A stretch of DNA of 64,000 nt from DATARH01 sp035570495. Its GTDB lineage: Bacteria; Pseudomonadota; Alphaproteobacteria; ATCC43930; CGMCC-115725. A program made the translations under genes and the position numbers. Below are positions 26,954-35,653 of the stretch, piece after piece. The stretch lies in NCBI GenBank assembly GCA_035570495.1, contig DATMLO010000025.1:10700-74699 (forward strand). The letters run 5' to 3'. The notes under the pieces were generated by a model that had not been told where the DNA came from, did no database searches, and was given only the letters and a program-made list of their open reading frames with translations. How positions within the stretch are numbered: the first letter of the stretch is position 1; each line of letters starts with the position of its first letter.

Positions 26954-29638
26954 ATGCTAGACCTGCCGCATGATGCCGCCCCGCCCAAGCCCACGCTGCT
27001 CGCCGAATACCGGCCGCCCGATTTCCTGATCGACACGGTCGAACTCGACTTCACCCTCGGCGAGGACGAGACGCTGGTGCGCTCGCGTCTTGCGGTGCGG
27101 CGTAATCCGGCCGTGGTTACGCTCCCGGGGACGCCAAAATCGCCGCTGCGTCTCGATGGCGAGGAGCTGTCCCTCAAATCGATCGCGCTCGATGGGCTGC
27201 CGCTACGCGCCGATCTCTACACGATCGAGCCGGAGGGTGCGCTCGTCATCCCCGACGCGCCGGAGCGCTTTACGCTCGACATCGAGGTCGTCATCAAGCC
27301 GCAGCTCAATACGGCGCTTACCGGGCTCTACACCTCGGGCGGCAATTTTGCGACGCAATGCGAGGCGGAGGGTTTCCGCCGCATCACCTGGTTTCTCGAC
27401 CGGCCCGACGTGTCGGCGAAGTACCGGGTGCGGATCGAGGCCGAGAAGCAGCGCTACCCGATCCTCTTGTCGAACGGCAATCCCGGCGAGCGCGGCGATC
27501 TGCCGGACGGCAGGCATTTCGCGATGTGGGACGACCCGCACCCGAAGCCGTCGTATCTCTTCGCGCTGGTCGCTGGCGACCTTGTCGCGCATCGCGACCA
27601 GTTCACGACCGCCTCGGGCAAGACCGTGCCGCTCGCGATCTGGGTGCGGCAGGGCGACGAGGATAAATGCGCCCATGCGATGGCCTCGCTAAAAGCGTCG
27701 ATGAAATGGGACGAGGACACTTACGGCCTCGAATACGACCTCGATGTCTTCAACATCGTCGCGGTCAGCGACTTCAACATGGGGGCGATGGAGAACAAGG
27801 GGCTCAACATCTTCAACACGCGCTATGTGCTGGCGAAGCCCGACACCGCGACTGACGGTGATTACGAAGCCATCGAGAGCGTCATCGGCCACGAATATTT
27901 TCATAACTGGACCGGCGACCGCGTCACCTGCCGCGACTGGTTCCAATTATCGCTCAAGGAAGGGCTGACGGTTTTTCGCGACCAGCAGTTCTCGGCCGAT
28001 ATGGGGTCGGCGGCGGTGTGCCGGATCGGTGATATTCGTGCTCTGCGTGCCGGCCAGTTCCCCGAGGATGCCGGCCCGTTGGCGCATCCAGTGCAGCCGC
28101 AATCCTATTTGCGGATCGATAATTTCTACACGGCGACGGTCTACAACAAGGGCGCCGAGCTGATCCGGATGATGCACACGCTGCTGGGGCGTGATGGCTT
28201 CCGCAAGGGCATGGATCTTTACATCCAGCGCCACGACAACTCGGCGGCGACGATCCCCGACTTTGTCAGCGCGATGCAGGACGCGAGCGGCGTCGACCTC
28301 AGTGAATTCGCGCGCTGGTACCACCAGGCCGGCACGCCGGAAATCACGGTCGAGGATCATTACGACGCAGGCGCGAAGAGCTATGAGCTGACCGTCAGCC
28401 AAAAGACGCCGCCGACGCCGGGTCAGCCCGAGAAAGAGCCGGTGCCGATCCCGATTCGGATGGGGCTTATCGGTCCCAATGGCGACGAGATGCCGACACG
28501 GCTCGCCGGCGAGGCGGCGGCACGGGACGGGACGCGGCTTCTCGTCAGCGGTGAGGCGCGGCAGACCTTCCGCTTTGTCGATGTGCCGGCGCCGCCGGTG
28601 CCGTCGTTATTGCGCGGGTTTTCGGCGCCGGTGAAGCTCTCGGGGGTACCGCTCGACCGCTTCAAGTTTCTCGCGATCCACGACACCGATCCGGTCGCGC
28701 GCTGGGATGCCGGGCAGCGCGCGGCGACCGAGGTGCTGCTGGATCGCGTCGACAAGTGGCGCGCCGACCCGAACCTGCCGCCGCTCGACGCGGATTTGAT
28801 CGACGCGATGCGGCATGCGCTCGCCGCAGCCTCGCACGACCCGGCTTTCGCCGCCGAGGCGTTGGCCCTGCCAGGCGAAGCGACGCTCGCCGACGAGATG
28901 GAAATCGTCGATGTCGAGGCGATCCACGCGGTGCGCGAGGACGCGCGCCGGACGATCGCCATTGCGCTTTCGACCGAGCTCGGCGAAACCTATCGCAATT
29001 TGACTAATCCTGGCCCCTACCTGACCGATGGCGTGTCGATCGGCCGGCGCGCCTTGCGCAATGTTTCCCTTGCCTATCTCGCGGCCGGCAATCCCGAAGG
29101 GGGTGCGCGGCTCGCCAAGGCGCAATTCGACGCGCAACGGAACATGACCGATGTGCTGGCAGCGCTGTCTGTTCTCGCCGACATCAACAGCACCGAGCGC
29201 AACGCCGCCTTGGTCGCGTTCTATCAGCGCTGGCAGGACGATCCGCTGGTCGTCGACAAATGGTGCGCCATCCAGGCGCGCTCGTCGCTGCCCGGGACGA
29301 TCAACGCGGTCAAAGCGCTCACCCGGCATTCGGCCTTTACCCGCAGCAACCCCAACCGGCTGCGCGCGCTGGTCGGGACTTTCTCGGCCGCGAACCAGCT
29401 CTATTTCCACGATGCGTCGGGCGCCGGCTACGCCTTCCTCGCCGACGAGGTGCTGACGCTCGACCCCGACAATCCGCAGGTCGCCGCGCGCATGGTGCAG
29501 GCGCTGGGACAATGGCGGCGGTTCGATCCCGCCCGGCAGGCGCTGATGAAGGCGCAACTCCAGCGCATCCACGATGCCAAGGGGCTGTCGACCAACACGT
29601 TCGAGATGGTGTCGAAGAGCCTGGCGGACGCACGATGA
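26954..29638 (+). CDS. pepN: Aminopeptidase N (M1 family)
   Basis: 894 residues, near the usual length of proteobacterial PepN. The exopeptidase motif is GAMENKGLN and the Zn site is HEYFHNW (His313, Glu314, His317) with Glu336 in LSLKEGLTVF. The N-terminal saddle domain includes ITWFLDRPDVSAKYRV. It removes N-terminal residues from peptides in the cytosol with Zn. ATG 26954 is chosen as the family start (MLDLPHDAAPPKP); a TTG 30 bp upstream adds an unlikely extension. It is divergent from the Rieske operon. Confidence 0.96.
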   Translation: MLDLPHDAAPPKPTLLAEYRPPDFLIDTVELDFTLGEDETLVRSRLAVRRNPAVVTLPGTPKSPLRLDGEELSLKSIALDGLPLRADLYTIEPEGALVIPDAPERFTLDIEVVIKPQLNTALTGLYTSGGNFATQCEAEGFRRITWFLDRPDVSAKYRVRIEAEKQRYPILLSNGNPGERGDLPDGRHFAMWDDPHPKPSYLFALVAGDLVAHRDQFTTASGKTVPLAIWVRQGDEDKCAHAMASLKASMKWDEDTYGLEYDLDVFNIVAVSDFNMGAMENKGLNIFNTRYVLAKPDTATDGDYEAIESVIGHEYFHNWTGDRVTCRDWFQLSLKEGLTVFRDQQFSADMGSAAVCRIGDIRALRAGQFPEDAGPLAHPVQPQSYLRIDNFYTATVYNKGAELIRMMHTLLGRDGFRKGMDLYIQRHDNSAATIPDFVSAMQDASGVDLSEFARWYHQAGTPEITVEDHYDAGAKSYELTVSQKTPPTPGQPEKEPVPIPIRMGLIGPNGDEMPTRLAGEAAARDGTRLLVSGEARQTFRFVDVPAPPVPSLLRGFSAPVKLSGVPLDRFKFLAIHDTDPVARWDAGQRAATEVLLDRVDKWRADPNLPPLDADLIDAMRHALAAASHDPAFAAEALALPGEATLADEMEIVDVEAIHAVREDARRTIAIALSTELGETYRNLTNPGPYLTDGVSIGRRALRNVSLAYLAAGNPEGGARLAKAQFDAQRNMTDVLAALSVLADINSTERNAALVAFYQRWQDDPLVVDKWCAIQARSSLPGTINAVKALTRHSAFTRSNPNRLRALVGTFSAANQLYFHDASGAGYAFLADEVLTLDPDNPQVAARMVQALGQWRRFDPARQALMKAQLQRIHDAKGLSTNTFEMVSKSLADAR

Positions 29639-29664
29639 GTGCCTAATTCAAAAACCGCCTTTCG

Positions 29665-29734
29665 CTGGACTTGATCCGGGAGTCTACGAGCAATCGCTGC
29701 TTGTTCGCGGATGGCTTGGTCAAGCCCGGCCATC
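29665..29734. repeat. Decayed copy of the 14.1-kb palindrome family
   Basis: TGGACTTGATCCGGG on the left and GGTCAAGCCCGGCC on the right form an imperfect inverted repeat resembling the arms CCCGGGCTTGACCC seen at 14086. It lies in the 186-bp spacer after pepN. Confidence 0.5.
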
Positions 29735-29824
29735 GGAGGGGGAAACGTGAGCGCTGCTCTGGTTGCGAAGTCGTGCCGCGCCTCCCATGTAAAAAGCATG
29801 CGATTTTTATTTTAAAGGTGCGCG

Positions 29825-30127
29825 ATGATTTGGGGGAAACGAGTTTTCAATGGAGCCGCATTCGCTCCCTATCAGAACAGGCTTCAACAGCTTCTTTTGG
29901 CGAACGCCAAACAATACCAAGAATTTATTATGGTAGCGACGGAGGGAGAGCAGTCTGGAATCGCCACATATTGGGTCGGTGTACCTTCTGAAATCCTCTT
30001 TACGGCGTTCGACGGGTTCGAGCATGTGCAAGAGGCCGACTTGCCGAAAGAGATCGATACGTTGCTAGTGGCGGACGCGACCAAGCAACCGTTCACGTCT
30101 CGCTTTAAGTTCGCTCATCACCATTGA
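29825..30127 (+). CDS. Hypothetical protein, 100 aa
   Basis: No family recognised. The sequence reads as a soluble folded protein: YQNRLQQLLLANAKQYQEFI, then an IATYWVGVPSEILFTAFDGF strand-rich part and a basic tail ending KFAHHH. It is less GC-rich than pepN and the porin. The next small gene starts 11 bp downstream on the same strand, so the two probably form one transcript. A GTGCGCG sequence, not a clear ribosome site, precedes ATG 29825. Confidence 0.6.
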   Translation: MIWGKRVFNGAAFAPYQNRLQQLLLANAKQYQEFIMVATEGEQSGIATYWVGVPSEILFTAFDGFEHVQEADLPKEIDTLLVADATKQPFTSRFKFAHHH

Positions 30128-30138
30128 GGGGGTTCGCT

Positions 30139-30354
30139 TTGAGCGACCAATTCAAGCTTATCGGCTGCACGCACTGTGCGTACACGGTCACCGCGAAAAT
30201 CCTAGAGGGAACCGGCGTGACCGCGCCGGATTGGGTGATCCCTGTTGGTGGCCGTCAGGGTTGCCTCAACCTACAATTCGAGGGCTGCTCGTACTTAAAC
30301 GGGACTATTATTGAGGCGCGGCGAGAGTGGGAAGCGCGTCAGCCTGTAAACTGA
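30139..30354 (+). CDS. Hypothetical Cys-containing protein, 71 aa
   Basis: TTG start at 30139 preceded by GAGGGGG. MSDQFKLIGCTHCAYTVTAK has a Cys-x2-Cys pair and GGRQGCLNLQFEGCSYLNG carries two more Cys, so a small metal-binding or redox domain is possible. No family recognised. It is followed closely by a strong hairpin terminator and pairs with the preceding 100-aa gene. Confidence 0.55.
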   Translation: MSDQFKLIGCTHCAYTVTAKILEGTGVTAPDWVIPVGGRQGCLNLQFEGCSYLNGTIIEARREWEARQPVN

Positions 30355-30392
30355 CAGCCCTGTCTCACCTCAAGCCCCACTAAGGCAGAAAA

Positions 30393-30421
30393 AAGGGGGC
30401 GGCATTGCTGCCGCCCCCTTT
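30393..30421. terminator. Strong bidirectional terminator
   Basis: A perfect 10-bp stem GGGGGCGGCA/TGCCGCCCCC with loop TTGC, flanked by A6 on the left and T3 on the right. Read on the minus strand it ends in six T, so it best terminates the porin gene; it also closes the small plus-strand pair. Confidence 0.88.
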
Positions 30422-30439
30422 GCTTGCCGAGAACTCCGA

Positions 30440-31636
30440 TTAAGGCGCGGTGATCTCGACGCGGCGGTTTTGCGGCTCGCGCACGCCCGCGGCGGTCGGT
30501 ACGCGGTTGTCGTTCTCGCCGCGGCCGGAGACCGCCATCTCGTTCTGCGGCACGCCCAGCGCCGTCAAGGCCCGCGCCACGTTATTGGCGCGCCGCTCGG
30601 AGAGCCGCTGGTTGTAGGCCGGCGAGCCCGAGCGGTCGGTGTAGCCGGTGACCTGCAGCTGTACCGGCGCGCCAGACTTATAGGCGTCAGCTGCTTGCTG
30701 GATGATCTGCTGGCCCTCCGGGGTGATCACGTCCTTATCCCAATCGAAGAAGACGATGAACACGCGCGGCGCCGCGGGCGGCGGCGGGGCGGGCGCTGCC
30801 GCCGGCATTGGCGGGGGCGCCGGCTGCGGCGCGAAGAAGTGGTAGTTGACCTTGAGCAGGACGGTGTTGTCGCGCAGCCCGACCGTACCCGAGGCCGGGG
30901 CGGTGGCGACCGCGCCGGCCGCACCGGTGGTCGGGACGTTGCCGAAGCTCATCGTGTCGTGGCCGTAATCGGTGTAGCGGTACTCCGCGCCGATCGAGAG
31001 ATTGGGTGCATACGCGTATTCGACGCCGCCGCCATAAGTCGGGCCGATCAAGGTCGTGTTCTTGGAGGCCGAGGAGCCTGGCACGGCGGTGCCGTCGGGC
31101 GCGATGCTCCCGGCGAAATTGCCCTTCAGACTGGCGTCGGCGACCGCGACACCGCCGGTGCCGTAAAAGAGCCACTGGTTCCAGGCGTAGCCGACCCGGC
31201 CGCGCAGCGACGCGTTCCAATCGGATGATGCCTGGAAGGTGCTGCCCGGCGCGATGCCGGCCGGAGCGGCGCCGTTCGCGGTGGTCGTCGTTGACAGACC
31301 GCCGCCGCGGAAATCGCCTTCGATGCCAAGCACGATATTGTTGGGGAGCTGCCAGTTGTAGCCGCCCTGGATGCCGCCGGTGGGGGTGGCATCGGTGCTG
31401 CCATAGAGATGCTGCGTGCCGCCGGCCACCGCGGCCGAGCCGGGCACGGCGCCCGCCGTCGTCGGAGCGAGGTTGATCTTGCCGGGCGCTTGCCCCCATC
31501 CACCACCGACGCTGCCGCCGATATAGGGTCCGCCCCAATCGATGCCGGTCGCCGCGGGCAACATCTGCGCCGCTGCGGGCACCGCCGACAATGCCAGGAT
31601 CGCCAGGCCCGCCGACGTCTTTACCGTGAACCTCAT
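30440..31636 (-). CDS. OmpA-family outer-membrane protein
   Basis: 398 residues. A signal peptide LAILALSAVPAAA precedes cleavage near residue 23. A beta-barrel of the Omp25/OmpA type follows: GPYIGGSVGGGWG, GIQGGYNWQL, GRVGYAWNQWLFYGTGGVAV, SIGAEYRYTDYG and a terminal barrel strand VLLKVNYHFF. A Pro/Ala linker then leads to a C-terminal OmpA peptidoglycan-binding domain (FFDWDKDVITPEG, GYTDRSGSPAYNQRLSERRA, VSGRGENDN, NRRVEITAP). It anchors the outer membrane to peptidoglycan. Monocistronic with its own terminator. Confidence 0.93.
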   Translation of the reverse strand: MRFTVKTSAGLAILALSAVPAAAQMLPAATGIDWGGPYIGGSVGGGWGQAPGKINLAPTTAGAVPGSAAVAGGTQHLYGSTDATPTGGIQGGYNWQLPNNIVLGIEGDFRGGGLSTTTTANGAAPAGIAPGSTFQASSDWNASLRGRVGYAWNQWLFYGTGGVAVADASLKGNFAGSIAPDGTAVPGSSASKNTTLIGPTYGGGVEYAYAPNLSIGAEYRYTDYGHDTMSFGNVPTTGAAGAVATAPASGTVGLRDNTVLLKVNYHFFAPQPAPPPMPAAAPAPPPPAAPRVFIVFFDWDKDVITPEGQQIIQQAADAYKSGAPVQLQVTGYTDRSGSPAYNQRLSERRANNVARALTALGVPQNEMAVSGRGENDNRVPTAAGVREPQNRRVEITAP

Positions 31637-32113
31637 AAAACCCCCTCTAAACCAAGTTCAGCAGATGCTGAGAAGACAAAGCGCTAGGTTATAAGCATCA
31701 ACCTCAAGCACAGTTCCTCGAGCTCAGCCAAACAACATGGTGAGAACGGGACGGTTCCGGCTTTTCCGTATTATTCGCGTCACTGTCGCTAAATTGCCAC
31801 AGACACGGCGAGTTGCAAGAATGTCTCGTTAATTTCGCTGTATGAGCGAAAATATGATCCGGGTTACTTGATTTCTTAGGGTCATTTTATTTTAATTCGC
31901 GCGATGGGCGAGAGTGCTTCGTTCGGCGCTCAAAGGGCTGCGACACATCGCCTCCATCGGCGTGTTTCGCAAACAGGGCCGGAACGGCGCGGTTCCCGAA
32001 GGGGGCGGCAACTCGCCCGGTCATCACGATTTGCCGCAGTCAGGGGATGCAGCGAGCGGTCGTTGCGGAACCATCCTATGCGCTCGCCGTTCCGCGAGCG
32101 GATGGAGGTGCCC
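31637..32113. other. Long spacer upstream of the porin gene
   Basis: About 480 bp with no supported gene. It must hold the divergent promoters of the porin gene (-) and the small lipoprotein gene (+). The part 31740-31900 is AT-richer than surroundings. No riboswitch or RNA fold was recognised. Confidence 0.5.
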
Positions 32114-32233
32114 ATGCGACGGCTCTTCTGGTGCGCGCTTTGCCTGCTGGCGCTGACAACGCTGGGCGCCTGTGTCAATAACTATGACGACTTCGTCTAT
32201 CCCGGAAAGCTCTACGACCCGGGAACGCAGTAG
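32114..32233 (+). CDS. 39-aa lipoprotein
   Basis: MRRLFWCALCLLALTTLGAC is a complete type II signal with lipobox LGAC; the mature peptide is only about 20 residues ending YPGKLYDPGTQ. GGAGG lies seven bases before ATG 32114. An upstream ATG at 32102 is less likely. Expected to be lipidated by Lgt (encoded at 56.5 kb) and anchored in the membrane; function unknown. Confidence 0.7.
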   Translation: MRRLFWCALCLLALTTLGACVNNYDDFVYPGKLYDPGTQ

Positions 32234-32239
32234 GGCCCT

Positions 32240-33190
32240 TTAAAGGTCGAGCTCCAGCGGAGCGTCGCCCTTGGCCCGGGTGCAGCAGGTCAATACGTAC
32301 TTCTTCCGGTCGGCGGGCTGCAGGATCTGGTCGCGGAAATCCGGCTCGCCCGAGAGATAGCGGGTGAGACAGGTGCCGCAATAGCCGAGCTCGCACGAGG
32401 TATCGACCCTGACCCCCTGGCGGCGCAACGCCATCGCGATCGTCTCGTCGGCGCGCACCTGGTATTCGCCGCCTTGCCGCGCGAGGCGTACGCGAAACGG
32501 CAAATCCTCGCCGACCATCTCGGGGATCGCCGCGGCCGGCCCCTTGAAATATTCGCAATGGACGGTGCGCGGCGGCCAATGCGTCGCGGCGCGGGCGACG
32601 GCGTCCATCAGCCCGGTTGGCCCGCAGTAATAGACATGCGTGCCGGGCGGCGGCTCCTTGAGCAGTGCCGCGATATCGAGCCCCTTTGCCGGGTCGCCGC
32701 CGTCATAGTGAAACGTCACGCGGCCCAGCGCCGCGAGCAGCGACAAGTCCTCGCGGAAGGCGGTCCGTTCAGGCGCTCGGTTGCAGTAGTACAGGTGGAA
32801 ATCGGCACGGCGGCGCTTCAGCTCGGCGATCATCGCCATGAATGGGGTGATGCCGATGCCGCCGGCGATCATCCAGCGCCGCTCGGCTTCGTCGACCAGC
32901 GGGAACAGATTGCGCGGCCAGGACACTTCGAGGAGGTCGCCGACCCGCGCTGTCTCGTGCAGCGCGTTCGAACCGTAACCCTCTTTTTCCTTCAACACCG
33001 CGATGCAGTAGCGCCGCCGCTCGGCCGGGTCGTTGCACAGCGAATAATCGCGCAAGAGGCCGGGTTTGACCCGGATGGCGACATGCGCGCCCGCCGTGAA
33101 GCGCGGCAGATCGTGCCCGTTAGGGTCGGTCAGCTCGAAGCCGAGGACGTCGTCGGCGAGATAGGTGATCGAGCGGATGCGCAGGTGCAT
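32240..33190 (-). CDS. Flavin and 2Fe-2S oxygenase reductase (phthalate/vanillate reductase type)
   Basis: 316 residues. FMN/FAD domain: RDYSLCNDP and AVLKEKEGYGSNAL; NAD domain: MIAGGIGITPFMAMI and VYYCGPTGLMDAV; C-terminal plant-type ferredoxin with Cys266, Cys271, Cys274 and Cys302 (CELGYCGTC ... LTCC). This order is that of class IA reductases such as VanB. It should pass electrons from NAD(P)H to a Rieske oxygenase. The only oxygenase in view is at 25647-26840, 5 kb away on the same strand, which makes a pairing attractive but unproven. Confidence 0.92.
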   Translation of the reverse strand: MHLRIRSITYLADDVLGFELTDPNGHDLPRFTAGAHVAIRVKPGLLRDYSLCNDPAERRRYCIAVLKEKEGYGSNALHETARVGDLLEVSWPRNLFPLVDEAERRWMIAGGIGITPFMAMIAELKRRRADFHLYYCNRAPERTAFREDLSLLAALGRVTFHYDGGDPAKGLDIAALLKEPPPGTHVYYCGPTGLMDAVARAATHWPPRTVHCEYFKGPAAAIPEMVGEDLPFRVRLARQGGEYQVRADETIAMALRRQGVRVDTSCELGYCGTCLTRYLSGEPDFRDQILQPADRKKYVLTCCTRAKGDAPLELDL

Positions 33191-33220
33191 GCGGCTTTAT
33201 CGCGCAGCCTCAGCGCAAAG

Positions 33221-35653
33221 TCATCCGCGCAGCGTGCCGCCGGTTGCTTTCTCGACCGCCGCGACGAGGCGTGTCGAGAACGCGTCGATCTCCGCGTCGG
33301 TCAGGGTCGCATCCTGCGGCTGCAGGGTGACGGTGACGGCGAGCGACTTCTTGCCTTCGGGCAGGCCCTTCCCTTCGTAGACGTCGAACAGCCGGATGTC
33401 CGTGACGAGCTTGCGGTCGACGCCGCGCGCGGCGCGCAGCAGGGTTTCGGCCGGGACGTCGCGGTCGACGATGAAGGCGAAGTCGCGCTCGACCGGCTGG
33501 AAGACCGAGAGCCGCAACAGCGGCCGGGCACGCGAGCCGCGCGGCAAGGCCACAGCATCGATAAACGCCTCAAACGCGGCGACGGGGCCTTTGACGTCGA
33601 ACGCGTCGAGGATTTCGGGGTGGAGTTCGCCGAAATGCCCGAGCACGGTCGGCCCGAGGCGCAGCACCCCGGCGCGGCCGGGATGGAACCATGCGGGCGG
33701 CTCGCCCGAGACTTGGAGATTATCGATCGGTGCACCGGCGGCCGCGAGCGCGGCGAGCGCGTCTTCCTTCGCGGCGAAGAGATCGGCGTCGCCTGGCTTC
33801 TCCCGCCAGTCGCGCGGGCCGAGCGCGCCGGCGCGCAGACCGCCGGCGACATTGGCCTGCCCCTCCGGCGTGTCGTCGCGGTAGATCGGCCCGACCTCGT
33901 AGAGCGCGACATCGGCGAGACCCCGGTCGGCGTTGCGCCGTGCCGCATCGAGCAGGTTGGGCAGGATCGAGGGGCGCATCTGGTCGAGATCGGCGCTGAT
34001 CGGGTTGACGAGACGCAGCGCCTGTTGCCCGCCACCAAAGCGCTCGGCTTGCGCCGCCGGCAGGAACGAGAAGGTCACCGCCTCGGTGAGGCCACGCGCG
34101 GCGAGCGTGCGGCGCACCAGTTCCAGGCGACGGCGGCGCGGCTCGATCGCGGCGCGCGAGATCACGGTCTCGCGCGGCAGCGGGACGGGAGCGACCTCGT
34201 CATAGCCTTTGACGCGTAGCACCTCCTCGACGAGATCGGCCTCGCCGACGATGTCGCCGCGCCAGGACGGCGGGGTGACGTCAAGGTCGTTCGGGCCCTC
34301 GACGGGCGTGGACAAGGCAACCACGGGTGCGGCGGCTTCGGGAAAACGGCGCACCGCGAAACCGAGCGTTTCCAGTATCGCGGCGCTCTCGTCCGGCGCG
34401 ATGTTCAGCCCACCCAGCGCGGCCACGCGCCCCGGACGCAACACGTAGTTGCGGCGCCATTCCGGCACGGCACCCGCGACGACCACTTCAGAAGCCGCGC
34501 CGCCGCACAGCTCCAGCACCAGCCGTGTCGCGATCTCGAGGCCTGACGCAGTAAATTCGGGGTCGAGCCCGCGCTCGAAGCGATAGCGCGCATCGCTGAT
34601 GATCTCGAGCCGGCGGCCGGTCGCGGCGGTGCGTACGGGATCGAACAGCGCGGCCTCGATAAAGACTTCGGTCGTGTCGTCGGTGCAGCTTGTCGGCTCG
34701 CCGCCCATGACCCCGCCGAGGCTTTGCACGCCATTATCGTCGGCGATGGCGGTGACCTCGGGGTCGAGCGTGTATTCGCGGCCGTTGAGCGCCAGCAGCT
34801 TTTCGCCGGCCTTGGCGAAGCGCACGACGAGGTCGCCCTTGACCTTGCCGGCGTCGAAGACGTGCAGTGGCCGGTTGAGGTCGAAGGTCAGGAAATTGGT
34901 GATGTCGACCAGCGCCGAGATCGGCCGCAGGCCGATTGCTTCGAGGCGGCGCCTCATCCAGTCCGGGCTCTGTCCGTTTTTGAGGCCGCGGATGTGGCGG
35001 CCGAGAAATAGCGGGCAGGCCTGGTGGTCGGTCAGATGGATGGCGATCGGCGAGGCGAACTTGCCCGGCACCGGCGTCTCGTCGAGTGAGGTGAGCTTGC
35101 CGACGCCAGCGGCCGCGAGGTCGCGCGCGAGGCCGCGCACACCGAGGCAGTCGGCGCGGTTGGGCGTCACCTTGATGTCGATCACCGGGTCGGCGAGCCC
35201 GGCATAAGCCGCATAGGACGTGCCGATCGGCGCGTCGTCGGGGAGGTCGATGATGCCCTCATGATCGTCCGAGAGCGCCAGCTCAAAGGCCGACATCAGC
35301 ATGCCGCGCGAGGCTTCGCCGCGGATCGCGCTTTCCTCGAGCTTTTTGCCGTTGCGCGGCACGATCACCCCGGCCGGCCCGAAGACGCCCTTCATGCCCG
35401 TCCGCGCGTTGGGCGCGCCGCACACGACCTGCACCTCGCCGTCACCGGCATCGACCACGCAAACCCGCAGCCGGTCGGCATTCGGATGCTGCACGGCGGA
35501 GACGACGCGCGCCACCTTGAACCCGGCGAGCGCCTTCGCCGGGTCGTCGACCCCATCGACATCGTGGCCGAGCATGACCAGACGCTCGACGATCTCGTCG
35601 ATCGTTGCGTGTGTATCGAGATGGGTCTTGAGCCAGGAGAGCGTCGTCTTCAT
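33221..35653 (-). CDS. pheT: Phenylalanyl-tRNA synthetase beta subunit
   Basis: 810 residues. MKTTLSWLKTHLDTHATIDE starts the protein, its ATG overlapping the pheS stop. An EMAP-like tRNA-binding domain (FKVARVVSAVQHPNADRLRV, then CGAPNARTGMKGVFGPAG) is followed by B3/B4 editing, B5 and the catalytic-like core (RFERGLDPEFT, SFLPAAQAERFGG), ending with the FDX-ACB anticodon-binding domain (VFQPVERDFAFIVDRDV). With PheS it forms the heterotetramer that charges tRNA-Phe. In operon rpmI-rplT-pheS-pheT. Confidence 0.97.
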   Translation of the reverse strand: MKTTLSWLKTHLDTHATIDEIVERLVMLGHDVDGVDDPAKALAGFKVARVVSAVQHPNADRLRVCVVDAGDGEVQVVCGAPNARTGMKGVFGPAGVIVPRNGKKLEESAIRGEASRGMLMSAFELALSDDHEGIIDLPDDAPIGTSYAAYAGLADPVIDIKVTPNRADCLGVRGLARDLAAAGVGKLTSLDETPVPGKFASPIAIHLTDHQACPLFLGRHIRGLKNGQSPDWMRRRLEAIGLRPISALVDITNFLTFDLNRPLHVFDAGKVKGDLVVRFAKAGEKLLALNGREYTLDPEVTAIADDNGVQSLGGVMGGEPTSCTDDTTEVFIEAALFDPVRTAATGRRLEIISDARYRFERGLDPEFTASGLEIATRLVLELCGGAASEVVVAGAVPEWRRNYVLRPGRVAALGGLNIAPDESAAILETLGFAVRRFPEAAAPVVALSTPVEGPNDLDVTPPSWRGDIVGEADLVEEVLRVKGYDEVAPVPLPRETVISRAAIEPRRRRLELVRRTLAARGLTEAVTFSFLPAAQAERFGGGQQALRLVNPISADLDQMRPSILPNLLDAARRNADRGLADVALYEVGPIYRDDTPEGQANVAGGLRAGALGPRDWREKPGDADLFAAKEDALAALAAAGAPIDNLQVSGEPPAWFHPGRAGVLRLGPTVLGHFGELHPEILDAFDVKGPVAAFEAFIDAVALPRGSRARPLLRLSVFQPVERDFAFIVDRDVPAETLLRAARGVDRKLVTDIRLFDVYEGKGLPEGKKSLAVTVTLQPQDATLTDAEIDAFSTRLVAAVEKATGGTLRG

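Noticed and set aside
31740..31900. Non-coding RNA upstream of the porin gene
   Set aside because: Only AT-richness is visible; no conserved fold or promoter-terminator pair supports an RNA gene.
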